Source: Bacteroidetes bacterium GWA2_31_9b
GTDB lineage: Bacteria > Bacteroidota > Bacteroidia > Bacteroidales > UBA12077
Reading direction: 5' to 3'
NCBI GenBank assembly: GCA_001769005.1
Contig: MENE01000179.1
Location: 14,117-22,798 of the forward strand
DNA length: 8,682 bases
The notes beneath the pieces were generated by a model that was given only the letters and a program-made list of their open reading frames with translations, made no database searches and was not told where the DNA came from. This document shows, piece by piece, positions 8,401-8,682 of the stretch (its first letter is position 1; every line of letters starts with the position of its first letter). The translations under genes were made by a program, and so were the position numbers.

Positions 8401-8526
8401 ATGTGGGCTCCAATGGGATGGGCAATAATTGGAGGATTACTATTTTCAACTTTATTAACGTTACTATTAGTACCTGTTCTATATCTTATGTTCTCAAGCG
8501 AAAAAAAGAATTTTGCTGTTGAATAA
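5479..8526 (+). CDS. RND-family efflux pump, inner-membrane permease subunit (AcrB-like)
   Basis: Proton-driven transporter that takes substrates from the periplasm or membrane and passes them to the TolC-like channel through the adaptor. The 1015 residues show the usual duplicated RND layout. TM1 is at about 12-32; a large periplasmic porter/docking loop runs from 33 to 333; TM2-TM6 lie at about 334-482; a basic cytoplasmic linker (KKRKEQKK) follows; TM7 is at about 519-540; a second periplasmic loop follows; TM8-TM12 lie at about 853-1005. The PKAEDPF motif follows TM1. In TM4, GMLVDSSIVMVQNIFRH keeps the first AcrB relay Asp (Asp398, AcrB D407) but has Ser399 in place of D408. In TM10, GIVVNTSIILVDYAN has Asn920 in place of AcrB K940. 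In TM11, TRFTPILLTT keeps Arg950 (AcrB R971) and Thr957 (AcrB T978). The drug-exporter branch (HAE-like) fits better than metal exporters because no metal-relay Met pairs are evident. The substrate is unknown. The gene is intact and is the last of the three-gene operon. Confidence 0.94.
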   Translation: MKIPKLAISNYQFTIILFVLATLFGIISYLTMPKAEDPFVEYHTTTVLVINPGCSPEDMETLVADPLEKSFNQIEGIKKITSEISDGLFFSFVEFEYGEDYDKKHQEVLQKINEVRSELPSTIVKLEALQPSILDVCIYQLAFVSEGASSSELKSFADDLKKILEKEYGVRAVDLHAGHDLEVQIALDMQRMASYNLSIGQVISILQSENLSIPGGSIDLGNKKFNVLTSGLYKSLDDISNTVINAGPEGILRLKDIAIVEFDYENPDVVAQLNGKEAVWLTVEQKSGMNIYTISENIDKAVNEFKKNVPENIKIETVLKQSDGVKDRVNDFFMNLLQGILLVGIIIFMAMDLRSSIIIMIAIPVSVFIGIGLIDISGYGIQQMTIGGLIIVLGMLVDSSIVMVQNIFRHISKGLKPFDAAIKGAQEVGVALVSSTVTTILAFAPMLMMGNDVGDFIRSMILIVIYTLTASLVVALCLTPFLSSIILKKRKEQKKTPRLNLFIDNYYSKWLIAALNRPKLIIAISLLFFLSSISLLPLIGVSFFPKAEKTQLMITVKGIEGTNLENTKKAIQYVESVIDTLPKVQEIASTIGEGNPQVYYNMLQPNPASNLGQVFVVLDKSALESMDKIIADLRLVFNNYPSAKIEVKEFVQGPPVDAPVQIRLFSENLDDLKKVAMKTEDIFKNTPALININNPYSVDKTDLKIKINREKAGNMGVNVADIDYMVRATVNGIDIGIYQDKFGDKYDMIIKSDQSVKNNLDWFDKAYVKTYSGVQVKLSQIADIEFDKNIKQIDHYKLDRFVSITADVDESVQSIDAATKQVVAQLDAKELPVGTTYMVGGEQESRNDSFGGLGKALLIAMFGIFAVLVLQFKSFKQPLIIYTAIPLSISGAFITLFILGYSFSFMAFVGLTSLMGIVVNTSIILVDYANQLKEEGLSSYDAVVESSKTRFTPILLTTITTVAGLLPLTIFGGNMWAPMGWAIIGGLLFSTLLTLLLVPVLYLMFSSEKKNFAVE

Positions 8527-8584
8527 GTTTTTCAAGAATTTCAAGAATAATTTTTTGTTAATTTGATGTTGTAAATATTCAATT

Positions 8585-8682
8585 ATGAAATTAAACTGGC
8601 GCACATTTAAATGGCTTGCAATTGTTGGTTCTTTGCCTCCTTTATATTTCCATTTACGGGCATTGATTTTGGATGAATATGT
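8585..8682 (+). CDS. Start of an unidentified gene with an N-terminal membrane segment (3' end outside the window)
   Basis: An open frame begins with ATG at 8585 and runs off the window after 32 complete codons. It reads MKLNWRTFKWLAIVGSLPPL and continues with a hydrophobic stretch up to about residue 28, then DEY. The start has A/T-rich upstream sequence like the other genes here and lies 58 bp after the pump stop codon, on the same strand. A basic N-terminus followed by one hydrophobic segment suggests a membrane protein. The opening is reminiscent of some membrane-bound sensor histidine kinases that start with NWRT-KW, but this is only an impression from a few residues. It could be the last gene of the efflux operon or an independent unit. 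Confidence 0.5.
   Translation, partial: MKLNWRTFKWLAIVGSLPPLYFHLRALILDEY

Noticed and set aside
8527..8584. Possible terminator after the pump gene, near the repeated ttcaagaa and a T run
   Set aside because: The two ttcaagaa copies are direct, not inverted, so they form no hairpin. A T run alone in AT-rich DNA is not enough.

Overview
The window looks like a chromosomal stretch from a member of the Bacteroidota, probably an anaerobe-leaning or marine Bacteroidia lineage. The reasons are AT-rich DNA, gene starts preceded by A/T-rich sequence with no Shine-Dalgarno motif, an exact Bacteroidota-type promoter (TTG, 21 nt, TAnnTTTG) before the efflux operon, an efflux operon in the order outer-membrane factor, adaptor, pump, and a ferritin-like protein of the Bacteroides fragilis DPS-like kind. 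The genus cannot be fixed from the sequence alone.

Region 1 (2-2454) is a peroxide-defence pair. It starts inside a katG catalase-peroxidase gene whose N-terminal part, including the distal Trp/His/Arg, lies before the window. After a 41-bp gap with no terminator comes a DPS-like ferritin with a bacterioferritin-type di-iron site and a cysteine pair (thioferritin type). KatG removes hydrogen peroxide, and the ferritin would oxidise and store iron that could otherwise drive Fenton chemistry.

Region 2 (2455-2844) is a 390-bp gap that is not empty. A 250-bp block (2465-2714) is bounded by perfect 14-bp inverted repeats. It holds a terminator-like hairpin and a compact palindromic structure in which a long stem encloses two small hairpins. 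I read it as a small non-autonomous mobile element or a structured repeat, possibly doubling as a transcription stop. A good promoter for the next operon lies just outside it.

Region 3 (2845-8526) is a complete tripartite RND efflux operon: a TolC-like outer-membrane factor, a lipoprotein membrane-fusion adaptor and a 1015-residue inner-membrane RND pump. All three are intact and on the + strand. The pump keeps only part of the AcrB proton-relay residue set. No regulator gene is seen in the window.

Region 4 (8585-8682) is the first 32 codons of another + strand gene with an N-terminal hydrophobic segment; its product cannot be identified.

I see no tRNA, rRNA, CRISPR array or complete transposase. 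The most interesting unexplained feature is the structured 250-bp element, but its novelty cannot be judged without searches.
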